64,000 bases of DNA from contig JADIIU010000053.1 of NCBI GenBank assembly GCA_027603945.1, forward strand, positions 25,833 through 89,832. Direction: 5' to 3'. Both the position numbers and the translations under genes were made by a program. The notes beneath the pieces are model-generated. The model saw only the letters and a list, made by a program, of their open reading frames with translations. It was not told where the DNA came from and did no database searches. The stretch comes from Terramyces sp. JEL0728 (Eukaryota > Chytridiomycota > Chytridiomycetes > Rhizophydiales > Terramycetaceae). This document shows, piece after piece, positions 11,716 through 23,705 of this stretch; within the stretch, counting starts at the first letter, position 1; the number at the start of each line of letters is the position of its first letter.

Positions 11716-11991
11716 TTAAAAAGTAAAAAATTGGAGCAACTGAAACCGCTCTTGGGCATGCATGAATTACTTGGGATCCAATACATTTCAGTTGGTGACC
11801 AAGGTCTATCCAAAAGATCTGTTTGCAGGATAAATGATTATATGCGGACCAATCACTTAAATTATCTTTCCGTCGCTCAGCGATCCTATTTATCTGCCAT
11901 CGTATTTACGATTGGCACAATGATGTCACCAAAGTCACGCCAATTCTTTGTGAAGACAAGTTACATTACAATCAAACTTTGCTGGATACAA
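11716..11991. promoter_or_regulatory. Divergent promoter region between EED-like and CDC14 genes
   Basis: 276 bp between the EED-like start codon and the chosen CDC14 start. The CDC14 frame stays open upstream through ATG 11758, so part of this could be coding N-terminal extension (about 78 extra residues with no recognisable motif). I see no TATA box or other element I would defend. One of the longest gene-free gaps in the window. Confidence 0.35.
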
Positions 11992-13733
11992 ATGCAATAT
12001 ACATTTCATAGCAACATCCAATCACAAGCAGAAATTTCCAGCGAAGCAAGCGAGCTTGCCAACGCGAAAGAATTCATAAAGGGTAGCTAAAGCGTAATGT
12101 AGACAAATTATTTTTCGTATGTCTGTCCAGAGCACCTCAAGACACTGACAAAATCCATTTCTTTACAGTTGATAGCACGTTTGTGTATACCAATTTTTAT
12201 GCGGACTTTGGACCGTCAAATATGGCTCATTTAGTTAGGTTTTGTTACTTTATGCAAGACAAACTCCAGGTAATTCACACTGATATTAGAATCCGCAAAC
12301 TGCAAACAAGACCCTGTGCTTGTATTCCTCGTTCGAGATCGATAGGCGAGCAAACGCGGCATTCTTGTTGACGGCTTACATGGTAAATGATAGTAATGAA
12401 GATGGTCGTACACCAAAAAACACCAGAAGAAGCGTATCAATCTTTGCTTGGAATCACTCCCCCTTTGATTCCTTATCGCGATGCTGGTTATGGCCCAGCA
12501 ACCTATCACATCACTGTATTGGATTGTTTACGAGGATTGAATAGAGCAATGCAGCTAGGACTATTTGATTTACAGTCATTTGATTTGGAAGAATATGAGT
12601 TTTATGAAAAAGTAGAAAACGGAGACTATAACTGGATTACAAATAAATTTGTTGCATTGGCTGCTCCAAAGGATGATTTACAGGAACAACAGAGCTACAC
12701 TATCAGCCGTTTTACTCAGCAAGGAAAACCTCTGTTTTCATCCTACAGAATGACGCCTTTGATCCACTGGATGCTGCAAAATAATATTCGTACTATTATC
12801 CGCCTGAATAATAAGACTTATGATAGAAGCAAATTCGTTAAAGCAGGGATTGAGCATATTGAATTATATTTCCCCGATGGATCTACACCGCCAGATGCGA
12901 TATTAAAGAAGTTCTTGGAAATTTGTGAAACCAGACCTGGTATTTTACATTTTATGTAGGCGCAATTGCAGTTCACTGCAAAGCCGGGCTGGGAAGAACA
13001 GGATCACTAATAGCAGCATATTTAATGAAGCATTATAGACTAACAGCATGTGAAATCATCTCGTTTATGAGAATAATTCGTCCTGGAAGTGTTGTCGGGC
13101 CACAACAAAACTATCTACAAGCGTAATCCAAAAGCTTAATTATAGCATTCAATCAAAACTATGGAAAATGACTCCTGCAGTAAAATTGCCTCCATATGTC
13201 TCTTGCTGGGTAGAACCGCTGCCGTTAACCAGATTTGGACAGGTGGTTATCAAACCAGCCCAATCATTGGTACAAGATCGCCCTGTGTTCCACGCAAAGA
13301 AGCGCTACGAATCATATGCTCCAGGAGACATAAAGAATTATAGAACTGCGAATGAAGTTGAAGAATACGAAAAACAAATCCAAAAAGAAAGAAGTCTAGT
13401 GTCAACTAAACAAATCGAAGAGCTATCAATCCCTGTACAACCTAGAAAGCATCTGCTTTCAGAAGAAGTAAGCAAATCTAATCATAGGAAAAGAACGGCG
13501 TCCAGCATTCATTCTTACAGCAAAATCATGTCACTGCAGAAAACAATGCAAATAGGTACCATCTGCGTTCAAAATCTGCTAATCAAGCATTCACAATACC
13601 TAATAGGCCGCGCCAGTTTGTAGGGTTTGAACCAGACTTGATTGTACAAGAAAGCCAAGAGGGATTTGGATTCATTGATCCCTTTGCAGAAATAGAGGCT
13701 GGACATTATAAGCAAAAGCGATTGGCACAATAA
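11992..13733 (+). CDS. CDC14: Dual-specificity phosphatase CDC14
   Basis: Mitotic-exit and cytokinesis phosphatase, also linked to basal bodies in ciliated cells. Six mini-introns (20, 20, 19, 20, 23, 20 nt) removed give 539 residues. N-terminal DSP-like domain: [29 protein letters not shown], then [22 protein letters not shown] and [14 protein letters not shown]. Catalytic domain: P-loop [17 protein letters not shown] (Cys and Arg present), then [13 protein letters not shown]. The C-terminal tail of about 190 residues is unlike any I know; in it a 20-nt intron can be read through without a stop, so the raw reading frame hides it. Start chosen at ATG 11992 because family members begin shortly before FIKDKL; ATG 11758 is possible. 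Confidence 0.9.
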
Positions 13734-13766
13734 GTTTATTTTAGAATAAATATGGCTAGGGTACTA

Positions 13767-14522
13767 TTAAATTCTTCTTTTCTGAAATTTCTGGGGAGCT
13801 GGTTTAGATTTCTTTGAGACTCCTTGAGCGGGTCTGAAGTTTGAATACAGATCGTTCTTTTTTGCCGGCAGTTTCCTCTCCACTATATTAAGATAACCTA
13901 CCTAGTTCTTTGTAATTTGGTAACTTTAATAATGCCTGGGGATCAAAGAAATCTTTTTTGAACTCTGTGCCGTATTGATCCAGCTCCATAAACTGGAGCA
14001 TCTTGTTCATTATAAGGGGGTTCCTAAACGCATGTGTATTCCGCAACCTCTCGTTGAAATGCATCCCTTTCTCCCTTAAATCGGTCCACAGTATAATTTT
14101 ATCCTGCAATAAGTATATGTTACATGTAACTCTGGTGAGCATTCTCCAGTACACACGGGTATTTTATGATACTCCAAGATTCCTTTCTTTTGAAGGATAT
14201 GCTTTACTTTGAACGCATTCGAATCTGGGTTATCATTTCTATCCAATTCTTCCTGAATTTCCATTGCAAAGTTCTGGTATTCCAGTTCAAATGGATCCAA
14301 TGATGCTTGGGTTTGGGCAGAGTTTTCATTTTCAAACCTCGAAGAAGGCGAAGATCTGAAACTATCTTGGTTTGTAAGTGGAGCTGGAGAATCGATTATT
14401 TCTGTCGATTTCTTTGTAGCTGGCGGATCCTTTGCTATATTAGTTGCCGGCAGTGACGGATTGACATTCGGTGCTCTATCTACACTCTCATCAGAATCAG
14501 AATCATATTGCACCAGCTTCAT
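13767..14522 (-). CDS. SAP30BP/HCNGP-like splicing cofactor
   Basis: 238 residues after two mini-introns (20 and 19 nt). The N-terminus starts KLVQYDSDSDES and is acidic, serine-rich and disordered. The C-terminal HCNGP domain follows: DKIILWTDLREKGMHFNERL, FRNPLIMNKMLQFMELDQYGTEFKKDFFDP, the family's core pattern (Q-K-K-EFRNPSIYEKLI...DELGTNYPKDMFDP in animals). Human SAP30BP acts with RBM17/SPF45 in splicing of short introns, which is notable in a genome whose introns are about 20 nt. Its start is 17 bp from the divergent start of PRKRIP1, another spliceosome factor. Confidence 0.88.
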
Positions 14523-14539
14523 TCAATTTTTTGAAAAAA

Positions 14540-15081
14540 ATGGCAAGGGAATCTCAAGCAGAAAAAGCTCTCAGATATCTGGAAGAAACAACACCTGAGG
14601 AGAGAAAAAGACATTTAAAAGAAGGGATTGTGGAAGAAACTGTTGGCGAAAGAGTTTTAAGAGTTCCAAAGTCAGTAGCAGAGAAACAAGGCGAAAAAAT
14701 CGAAAAACTATTTCAAAGAATCGACGTCCCAATTGACTTACCTGCCAATTACAAAGAAGAAGCTCAGCCAGGTACTCTGGGGCTAAAGTAGATTACGTCC
14801 ATAACATCCCAACTCAATCATCGGGATCTGGACACGGAGATTCTTCAATTTATAGAGTCTTGTTCAAAAAAGATCATTCGAAAGGAAAATTGATGGATAT
14901 TGAAGCAGAGATTGTAAATTTTGACTTATTGTAGCGACAAGAGCAGGAGGATTATACAACCAAGCTTGAATTGAACAAAAAGTTGGCTGCCGAAAGAACT
15001 GCAAAGAAGAGAGAAAAACGGCTAAAGAAAAAGACCAAGCTGTCAAAGAAGGATTTGAAGGCGTCCTTGGCAGACTCGTAA
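14540..15081 (+). CDS. PRKRIP1-like spliceosome C-complex factor (DUF1168)
   Basis: 166 residues after introns of 20 and 21 nt. The conserved centre SGSGHGDSSIYRVLFKKDH matches the GAGSGEFHVYRHLRRRE block of PRKRIP1. It is followed by a long charged helix (QEQEDYTTKLELNKKLAAER) and a lysine-rich tail (KKREKRLKKKTK). In spliceosome structures PRKRIP1 is an extended helix bridging U2 snRNP and the U6 catalytic region during exon ligation. Divergent from SAP30BP with only 17 bp between start codons, so the two splicing genes very probably share control. Confidence 0.85.
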
Positions 15082-15103
15082 TTGTAATTTAATAAAATAA
15101 TTT

Positions 15104-15847
15104 TTAGTATTTGTTGATCATGGCTGTCAAATGCTTATCTACAGTTTCCCATTCTTTGTCGCTGCTAAGTCGATGGTCGCCGTCTATTAGTTTGACATTG
15201 ACATTTCCAATGATGCGCTGCGCTATATATTCAGAATCCTGGTATGGAACATCCGTGTCTTGCATGCCATGAATAAGATCAACTTGACAATCTCCAACGC
15301 TCAAATCGCTTGGTATCATATTTATTGATTCTGCGAGCAGTTTGTAAGAGTAGACATAAGGGTAATTTGAATATTGTGACGGTTTAGAGTAATATCCTTG
15401 TCTTTGCACATGTATTAGCTCAGTCTGTGACAATGAATCTAAAATCCGTTTGGTAAATAAACAGGTTGACCCAAGCCCAATGAACCCTTTACATTTATTT
15501 GTTTGAAATGCCTTTCTGGCTGCTAATAAGCCAATCCAACATCCCATGCTAGCGGCTATGATAAAAACATTCTCTTCTCCAACAAGATTGATTATCCTCT
15601 CCGCATCAGCCACCCATCGCTGAAGCGAAGCATCTTTAATGTCTCCGATGCTTTTCCCATGTCCATAATGATCGAAAAGAACTAAATTCAAGGATTGCCT
15701 TTCTGAAAAGGTAATCAAGTTTGTTGCTTTAACAGAGTTTTCAATAGTTGAGTTGTAACCTGGAATGAATACAAGTGTCTTGTCCGAGTGGTTGTTGAAT
15801 ATCTTGATTGAAATTCCTTTCAAAAGTGCTGTGGGGAAATTTTTCAT
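15104..15847 (-). CDS. Alpha/beta hydrolase, ABHD10-like
   Basis: 247 residues, intronless. Alpha/beta-hydrolase fold with oxyanion region LVFIPGYNS, strand/turn LFDHYGHGKS, nucleophile elbow AASMGCWIG (Ser in A-S-M-G, a variant of GxSxG), acid DTDVPYQDS and His in DGDHRLS. Order and spacing fit mitochondrial ABHD10 (acyl-glucuronide/palmitoyl-thioester hydrolase). I do not see a clear mitochondrial presequence, though the first 17 residues are basic and amphipathic. Start is 13 bp from the divergent start of the LRR/IQ gene. Confidence 0.78.
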   Translation of the reverse strand: MKNFPTALLKGISIKIFNNHSDKTLVFIPGYNSTIENSVKATNLITFSERQSLNLVLFDHYGHGKSIGDIKDASLQRWVADAERIINLVGEENVFIIAASMGCWIGLLAARKAFQTNKCKGFIGLGSTCLFTKRILDSLSQTELIHVQRQGYYSKPSQYSNYPYVYSYKLLAESINMIPSDLSVGDCQVDLIHGMQDTDVPYQDSEYIAQRIIGNVNVKLIDGDHRLSSDKEWETVDKHLTAMINKY

Positions 15848-15860
15848 TAACTCGCGTCAA

Positions 15861-18800
15861 ATGTCTGAAGGTGATAAAGAGCCAGACACCAATGAAAAAA
15901 ATGAACCTGGAAAGATAACAGGATTCGACACGAATCAAGGAGAGGATGTTCAGGCTTCTGACAAAGAAGTGGATCCAATTGAAAGGGAAATATCTCAAGA
16001 ATTGGAAAATGTCCTATTAGATGAAGCTGGACAATCTGAGCTAGGAGAGGAAATATCTGTAGAGGACATAATTTATAATTTAAACAAACAAAATAAATCA
16101 ATAATACTGGAGGAAGGAGCAATTCCAGATATCGCACCAATCCAAGTAACTACAGTTAATGCAGGCTCTTAATTCATGGAATGACTTGGTGGATCACATT
16201 TCGTTCAAAAATCAGACGATTCAACTGACAGATGATGAAGAGGAGGTTGAAAACTACGCCAAGGAAGTGCTAGAGAAATCTGGATTCAGCGCGGATATAA
16301 AAGGGACACTGGCCAATGTAATATTGAATTTATGATAGCCGGAGAGAATTGGATATCATCAAGACGAAAAGTCAAATAATTCAAGGAGTGTTAAAACGGA
16401 AAGTTTGGATGATATTTTGAGCAGAAATAATGAATTTAATACGGTGCTAGGGAAAGGATTGCTAAAAACAAAACAACCAAATATCAAGAATTACGATAAC
16501 GGAGGCTCTCAAGAAATTTCAAATATATCCGTAAAATCCAGCCGTTCACAAATAGTCTCAGAGTCGCCTCTTCAATTGGACTATAATTCATCTAGAGGGC
16601 TTTCAGGTGTAGGATCAGCAGCAAATCTAAGTGGAGCGTCAGCCAAAGATTTGTCCATTCATTCTAGAAACCATTCTTTGAGTTCTTTGAAGATGTACAG
16701 AAATAAATCAAAAACATATCATGACGAGGGGACTGGAGAAAGCAAGGTACATGAAGAAGGAAAGAGTAAGCCAAATTTAAATCCACAACGTCTCTCTGAA
16801 ATGGCATTATATGAATCCGAGTTTGAAGGTGTTGACGAATCGCTGCTTTCAGCACCAGATAGTACAAGTCAGCCATTCTTGGCTAGACAAAATTATGCTC
16901 CAACCAGCCATAATTTGCCATCTACTTTCGAAAAAGAAAATCGCTCTCCGATACAGCACAGTACCATTGAGTCGGAAAGAAAAGAGTTGGCTGCATCTGG
17001 TAAGCCTAAAGTGCAATTTAGTGATAGCGTTGTACAAGATGCTCCCAGAGAATCTCTGGATAAATTGGATAATGCATCGACTGCAAAGACCAGGCCACAA
17101 ACTCACACCCCAAAAAGTGGCCATACCAGCGAGAGTGGAAAAAGTTCTGAACTGCTTAACCGTCTGGAGGACGATTTTGACGAAGATTTTTTCACTGATT
17201 TGTATGTTGACAAGCCAAGCAAGAGTGCAAAAACAAGGGGTCAAGTTAAAAAGGGTTTTGTAAAAGTGCTACAAAAAGTAAATATGCCGCAATCACCGGA
17301 TGGAATTGTAAAGAATTTGAACCTGAAAGGGGTTAAATTAGCGGCCAATTTGCCCTCCAGATCCGCATCCCCAAACAAGGAAGACGAAGTGGTAACTGTG
17401 CAATAACCTCAGGTAGAGAAAATATTTTCAGAAAGCAAGTACTTTGGATTTCACGTAGGGAATTGGAAAACAAACGCATTTCGATTGACATTACGAATAA
17501 TGAACAAATGTTTGATGAAATTTCGTTTGAATTAAAAGAGCGATTAAAGTAACATTAATTAATCATAGAGAGTTTGAAGTGAAGGAGCAAAAGGAGAAGG
17601 AAATTTTAAAAAACATCAAGAAGCAGAACAGCGACAGAGATTTAAGTTATAAATTCACAAAATCAAACAAATATCAAAAGGATATCCTTCAAGGAGATGT
17701 TTCAATCCCAGCGTACTTACAGCACTCACCCTAGAACTATTCCGGTAAGACCTTTTAGTACACTCCCGCTCCATTCTGAGGAAGCAGAAAGACCAAGAGT
17801 TTCATACCGTTCCTTTTCTGATACCGAAATAGAAGCTCGGCCTTCTAAATTTGAAAAGAAAAATCTTGATATTGCTCAGCTGGAAGAAGCAAAGTTTAAA
17901 GTACTGAATGCTATCGTCAACAAGCTTCAAACTGAATTAGATATCTTAAAGGACAAAATTAAGAAACAACAAGATTACCAGAACAGTAAAAACTTTCAGC
18001 TGGAGTCGATTAAATCCTCAAAATCAATTAAAACAAAAGATTTAAGAGAGCTGAGACTGGAAATGCCACTGTTACAGGAAAAGAAAAGATCTTTAATCCA
18101 GTATTTGCAGGAGGAATTCCGGATCCAGTTTTCAAAAGAAAGATTAAGAAACAACCAACTTTTAGCTACCGCCTATGAATACCGTCAAAAAATCATCAGG
18201 AGAAACGCTGCGCTTGAACACCACTGGGAAGATAACGTTGCATTAAAGGATGATGTTTTAAAAAATCTGAAAGGGGTGCAAGGATTGCGAGATGACGTGA
18301 TGGTTGAAGTAAATAAGGCCCAGGATGATGTAGATTTTTTGAAAGCTACTTATGAAAAGTTAAACACAGAGGTGAATTTCAAAAGAGGAGAAAAGAAGCA
18401 GATGATTAAAAAGAGGATGGTTGTTGATAACACTGTCCAAATTAAGGAGCTGGAATTGTTGGAAGTTGCGTTAGAACGAAGGAGAGCAAATGGAGGGGCT
18501 GTAAAATCCATCAAGGAGTTGGATAGCGTTGATCTGGAAGACTTTAACTTGACCAGAGTATGTTAAAAGCTAAAACAGCTACCTGTTGCACAATTGGATG
18601 CGAAAAAAGTGAAATATATAAACGTTGCCAAGAATCAGCTGATGAATTTGAATGCACTGGGAGCATTTTCGGAACTAGAAGCTATTGTATCCGACGTACT
18701 CGTTATTTAATCTAGTTTAACCAACTCAAGCAAGTTAATTTTAAGGATATGGCACATTTAAAGGCACTCTCTGTTGCATCGAATAATCTAACAACGCTTG

Positions 18801-21697
18801 AGGTAATTTGGGCTCATTGCAGGGATTAAGCAGCAGATTGCACTACCTTAATGCCAGTGCAAACAAGCTTACTACTCTGAAAGGTTTAGAAACAGCACCA
18901 AATATTAGAATATTGATCCTTAGCAGTTCCAAGGTCAAAGATATGGTGTCAATTAAATTCTTGAAAAATCTACTTTATTTGGATATATCGCAATCTCAAT
19001 TGTCAGAAGATATAGTGATGCAATTGACATCCTGCCATCAGCTACAATGCCTGGAAGCAGGAAATAATCATTTTAGAGTGATTCCAGATATCCCAAACCT
19101 GGCTATGAACGAATTGCATTTGACAAAGAATGTATTGCAGCAGCTGAATAGAATGTCATGGCTGTTTAACTTGCGAGTGCTGAATCTATATGACAATCAG
19201 ATATCCGACATTTCGCCTTTGGCAATGGCTCCATTCTTGAGAGAATTATACCTGGGACACAACGTTATCAAAGGTTGGACTGTATTAACGTAGATGTGAA
19301 AAACATTTATCATATTGGTATTTGTCAGAATCTGGAAGTTTTAGATTTAACCGGAAATCCAGTAATGTACGACCATGCATTCCCAGTGGCTGTTGGGATG
19401 TTATTCCCCCATATTCGGGTAATTTTTAGCTTAGTGTAGCTTTTAAACAATATGCAAATCAATTTGCATCAGCACAAAACGAAAAGGATATATACATTGA
19501 TAAACGTGTTTGAAGCAATCAAATTTTTCAATGAAGTTAAAACCCAACTTGTATACTATATTGATGATCAAAAAGAGTAAATATTGCTCAATTAGTGACA
19601 CCGCTGACATGATGAAAACCTGGAAGGAGTTTGCAGTTTCGAGGGACAAAGTAAAATAGATTAATACTAGATGATTAGGAACTATATGGGTCCATATTTT
19701 TCTCCTTATTTGAAATATCTCACTAGCAATTCGGTTGCTGCGAAATTTAACCCAATGTCAAACTTGGCTGCTCAGGAACGAAGATTGTTTTGGCTTTCTG
19801 ATGCCATAACCGACATACTAAAAGATTCAGAAATAATGCCAGTTCCAACTTCGTAACACTATTTAATTGCAGGGATGGTTCAATCATTTATTATTTGCAT
19901 CATCTGGATTTCCTGATTAATAATTATCGCGCAACCCATTTACAAGCAATATGGAGAATGAAATTACAGATGAGGAAATTTGTTTTGCTAAGAAATAGTA
20001 AAGCGATACTAACAAAAAGAAGTGTTGAAAATCCAACGGCGATTAAGAGACTACTTTGCCTGCATCGAGCCGAGAAGGATCCTCCGAAGGCTAAAGAAAG
20101 AAAAGTTTGAAGCTGATGCAGCAATAATGATCCAAAAACACTGGAAACGTACATGAAAATAACTGTAGGGTTTAGGATGCGGGGGAAATTGGAGGAAATG
20201 CGCATTCAGCACGAGAAAGACTTGGAAGAGCAAGCCATAAAACTTGTCAGGCCCGTGCCAGTTTCTGAGCAAGACCTGGAAAATGCAATGATGGATAAGG
20301 ACATTGCAGATATAAATAAGTGGCTGGAAGAAGAAGAAGACCTGAAATTTGACAAGAAGATGAAAAAGTATCTAGAGAATGAATCTCTAGTGCACTATCC
20401 AGGAATGAGGAAAAAGAAACCCCCTAAAAAAGATAGAAAAGGCTATAGAACGTCAAGCAAAGCATCGTCTTCCCACATTGTACTGGATAAAATAGTTGTT
20501 ATTAGAGATGATATCGATGCAGAGTTGGACGAAGAAAACTTTTTTGATGATGAGTACGATTCAGAAGGTAGGGGTGATACTTCAGGGTCAGAGACCGGTT
20601 CTAGCCCGCCTTCTCCCCCAACTGTTGATTTACATCACACAGTACAGCTAGCTAAAGAAAGAAATGATATAATGATCAATTTAAATCGACAGGTATTACA
20701 TTACTGATGTAGTTTAACAAATTGGTAAATACATTGCCCCCAACGGGACATCTTACAAATGACGATATCATGAAACCGCAAACTCCATTAAAAACAACAG
20801 GTAGAATTGGTGTACCGCGCCTGGGAGAAATATCCTTTCCCCAAAGTCCGTTAAAAACTGCTCCCGGTAGAACCACCGAATCACTACTAGGTGAAACCCG
20901 CCGTGGTGAATCTAGACTTGGTAAATATGGGTTCCCTAATGAAATACAATCGACAGTCGGCGATGCTAAAACTGCAGTCACACCTGAAGCATTACAAAAT
21001 AGCAACATAAGTAACCTCAAGGATCGATTTGAAAATAACGTAAATCCTAGTATATTGGACGCTACAAGTTTCGATTCAGCAAGTAGATACACTGAAGGTA
21101 TAAAGGAAAGAGATGATATTGGATGGTAAATGCATTCTAATTGTAGGTCGCAGTATGGGAGAAAACAACCTCTTATCAACGCAATGAAATCAGCTCCAGA
21201 GAAAAAGATTCAGCCAATTTCAATTGAAGAGATGCTTGAACCACAAACAGCTCCAAGAGATCACAAATTGATTTTTGAATGGGATATCCATCCAGGCAAT
21301 GTTTCCCAGAAACTTTTAGTAATTATAATTAATATCAGGCGGCAGAGAGAAAAGAATCAATGCCAAAAGAATCTCCTATTCAGTACACTGGGACAGGTGC
21401 ATTCCCGCTAAAGGGCAATTATATTAGCACCGTATTCATTTTTAACGGCAGGAACCTCAGTTTAAACCACCAGTGACATTGCTGATTAACAATTACGTTG
21501 CATCTAAAATACTGCGACCAACGATTTCAAACATTGACCCAAACACAATCCATCGTTTGGAAACTAAACCACGAACCAAAAAAGGCAATTACGATACAAT
21601 GTTGGATTTAATTCCCTCACAGATCGTTACCCCTGCCTACGGTTCATATCAGCTGCCGAAACCAGAGCCGCTACCGTCAATTAGCAAGAAACAATAA
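15861..21697 (+). CDS. Giant coiled-coil, leucine-rich-repeat and IQ-motif protein
   Basis: One gene of 21 exons; removing 20 mini-introns (19-22 nt) yields 1,809 residues with the frame preserved throughout. Order: acidic N-terminus (about 1-150), serine-rich disordered region (150-560), coiled coil (about 590-880; FKVLNAIVNKLQTELDILKDKI), an SDS22-like LRR block (about 890-1140; RLHYLNASANKLTTLKGLE, LRVLNLYDNQISDISPLA, LEVLDLTGNPV), then IQ-type helices (about 1300-1390; LKIQRRLRDYFACIEPRRILRR and AAIMIQKHWKRFRMRGK). Next come an acidic stretch and a proline-rich tail. LRR plus IQ architecture recalls LRRIQ1 and other axonemal/centriolar proteins, and calmodulin or centrin binding is likely. 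Not identifiable to an orthologue. A naive annotation would split it into about ten genes. Confidence 0.82.
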
Positions 21698-21858
21698 ATC
21701 AACTGTTTTTAGTTCTGAAACTTTGTGCCCTGTGAAACGTGGCCACATTGTTAGCTCGCAGACACCACATTTAACCACCGTAAGAATAAACCGCCGATTT
21801 AAAATTTAGAGGCGGCATTCGCGCATACGGTTACGATTGTGAGTGTATAGGAAATCCC

Positions 21859-22723
21859 ATGATTGTATTCAATCTGTTCCCAGAACCTAATTCGAGTCCC
21901 TTGTATTCTTCTTTTTCAGATGTGTGGCGCACTATAAATACCAAATGGGAAGGAGCAATTGCAAGTTGTACAATGATAGAGGTGGATGATATTAAGCATT
22001 ACGCAGTCGTCTCAGTGCGCATTCTAAAAAGGGATCCATATTCGTGCTTCCTAATGCTGGTTTCCCTGTTCTGCTTTTCCTTCAATATAGTTTCAGTGTC
22101 TGGAAGTTGGGCAGAATACTTTCAAACTGACTCAACAACGTAATTTGAATGTTAACGGTAGACAAAAAACTGGTTATTACAAAATGGGACTATTCAATTC
22201 AGCAACTAATGAACATTGGTACTCGTTTCCGCATGACTTGTGTGTGTTGAACGCAAGAGGCAGCAGTGCAGTTGAAGTCTGCGATGCTCGTTTGGCGGAC
22301 GGTGTTTTACTTGTATTTGCAATCATTTTTTCGATATTTTCATTTGTACTTTTGGGTCTTATCGTCTCTAGAACTTTGTTGGATTTCAGAGCTAAGCAAG
22401 CCAAGAACCTTGCCATTGCCTTCTTTGCTCTAAATGGTAACTTGTTTCTGATTATAGCCATTATTAATTTAGTTTGTATGTCTGTAGGTATGGGAGTATT
22501 TGGACAAATCATTTTCCCAAATGTTTCCGGAGCTGTTTACGGTATTGGATTCAAGTTCACCATTGTTTCTCTGATATTTAATACCGCATTGGCGGTTGCT
22601 GCATACTTTTTAGTGGATTTCCAGGGAGATGTTGCGACACTGCCAAGGTTTGGAAGTGTTGGGAGAGCTGCGCGCAAAGAAAATGCAGAGCAAGTCAAAG
22701 AAACTGGCGACAGTTACTTTTAA
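21859..22723 (+). CDS. Four-transmembrane protein, claudin/SUR7-like topology
   Basis: 280 residues after one 22-nt intron. Hydrophobic segments: CFLMLVSLFCFSFNIVSV, DGVLLVFAIIFSIFSFVLLGLIV, LFLIIAIINLVCMSVGMGVF, and FTIVSLIFNTALAVAAYFLV. Between the first two lies a loop with W, FPHDLCVLN and VEVCDA, i.e. a tryptophan and two cysteines as in the PMP22/claudin/SUR7 superfamily. The basic C-terminus (RAARKENAEQVKETGDSYF) would be cytosolic. I do not recognise the family. An internal ATG at 21973 (MIEVDD) is a plausible alternative start because the first 38 residues look non-descript. The 161 bp before the start show nothing clear. Confidence 0.65.
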
Positions 22724-22900
22724 TAAAACTCATAGAATTTACTGCTTTTTGTATCTCTAATGGACATGTAACAATTATATTATGCTGTTGATTGAACCCA
22801 TTTGCAGTGCACACTCTGCGAATTAAACCAAACATTTATTGCGCAAGTCAGAGGCAACTCAAACCAAGGAACAATCAGGCAAAATTGATTTATTAACAAA

Positions 22901-23629
22901 TTACAGAGCTTTTTTGTTTCTGGCACAACTGCCAGACTCCTCCACTGTTGGAGCAACAATTGGAAATGACATTTTTTCTTTCAAGTCTTCGATATACTCA
23001 TTCTTGACGCCTTTGGTAGAGTAAAATACACACTTTCCAGATCGTCTTGCAGCACCAGTCTTTTCGCAAAAAGTCTTGCAGTAATCGTAGGGAGGGGAAT
23101 ACAAGTGAAGAGAAACTGAAGGCTTATTGGTAGGGTTTGTTACTCGGTGCAAACCAATCTTGTCTACTGTTACGTTGGAGCTTACCATGCATGTAAGTAA
23201 CTTGGTTTTCATAATACAATGCTTCCTTGGAGGGAGTAAGGTTCTTTGGAGGTGCAGACAAATCAGAGTTCTCTGGCCAGTTATATAAAGATTCCAACAA
23301 CTCCCCGTCCAACACTTTGAGGACACAGTGGCTATTGGAATGATCGTGGATGGGGCTACAATTAGGAAAGTGTACCTTGAGGCACCAGCGTCCCAACACA
23401 GGATCATTAAATTGAATTTACCATTCCCGTCGTCAACGAGGTTGCGAGTGTAGCGATTATGATCAACAAGCGCATACTTTTTCCAATCATTACTGTTTGA
23501 CTGGTAGTTGGCCATTAAACGCTGGATTTTTGGCACGTCGGCAGCGTCCAGACCGTTTTCTCCCATTTCTTTGTTGATGAGAGCGACTAGTTCTTTGAGG
23601 GATTTTGGCATTTCGTTGTTTTCATTCAT
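22901..23629 (-). CDS. Cysteine dioxygenase
   Basis: Mononuclear iron enzyme that oxidises cysteine to cysteine sulfinate. Two mini-introns (20 and 22 nt) removed give 228 residues. Iron ligands are visible: SSPIHDHSNSHC (two His) and GLHRVTN (third His). The Tyr of the Cys-Tyr crosslink region is in SLHLYSPPYDYC, followed by CVFYST. HDHSNSHC retains the cysteine that forms the Cys-Tyr cofactor in eukaryotic CDO. The second intron lies directly before the IGLHRV block, so the third ligand is only seen after splicing. The C-terminal about 30 residues are extra. Confidence 0.93.
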   Translation of the reverse strand: MNENNEMPKSLKELVALINKEMGENGLDAADVPKIQRLMANYQSNSNDWKKYALVDHNRYTRNLVDDGNGKFNLMILCWDAGASRYTFLIVAPSTIIPIATVSSKCWTGSCWNLYITGQRTLICLHLQRTLLPPRKHCIMKTKLLTCMVSSNVTVDKIGLHRVTNPTNKPSVSLHLYSPPYDYCKTFCEKTGAARRSGKCVFYSTKGVKNEYIEDLKEKMSFPIVAPTVEESGSCARNKKAL

Positions 23630-23705
23630 TTCAGCTTTATTTCACTATTTTGGAGTAAAAAAGGCGGAGGGGGATAATAAGCGTGACCCACTTGCCGCAA
23701 AACAA

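Noticed and set aside
11758..11991. Separate small gene in the CDC14 5' region (a second frame has a protein-like stretch ending ...[10 protein letters not shown])
   Set aside because: That frame has a stop with no acceptor AG after it and no start codon, so it cannot be linked to an upstream exon.
16811..17263. Long overlapping frames in the serine-rich part of the LRR/IQ gene
   Set aside because: Shadow frames of the coding exon; the main frame links in phase to exons on both sides.
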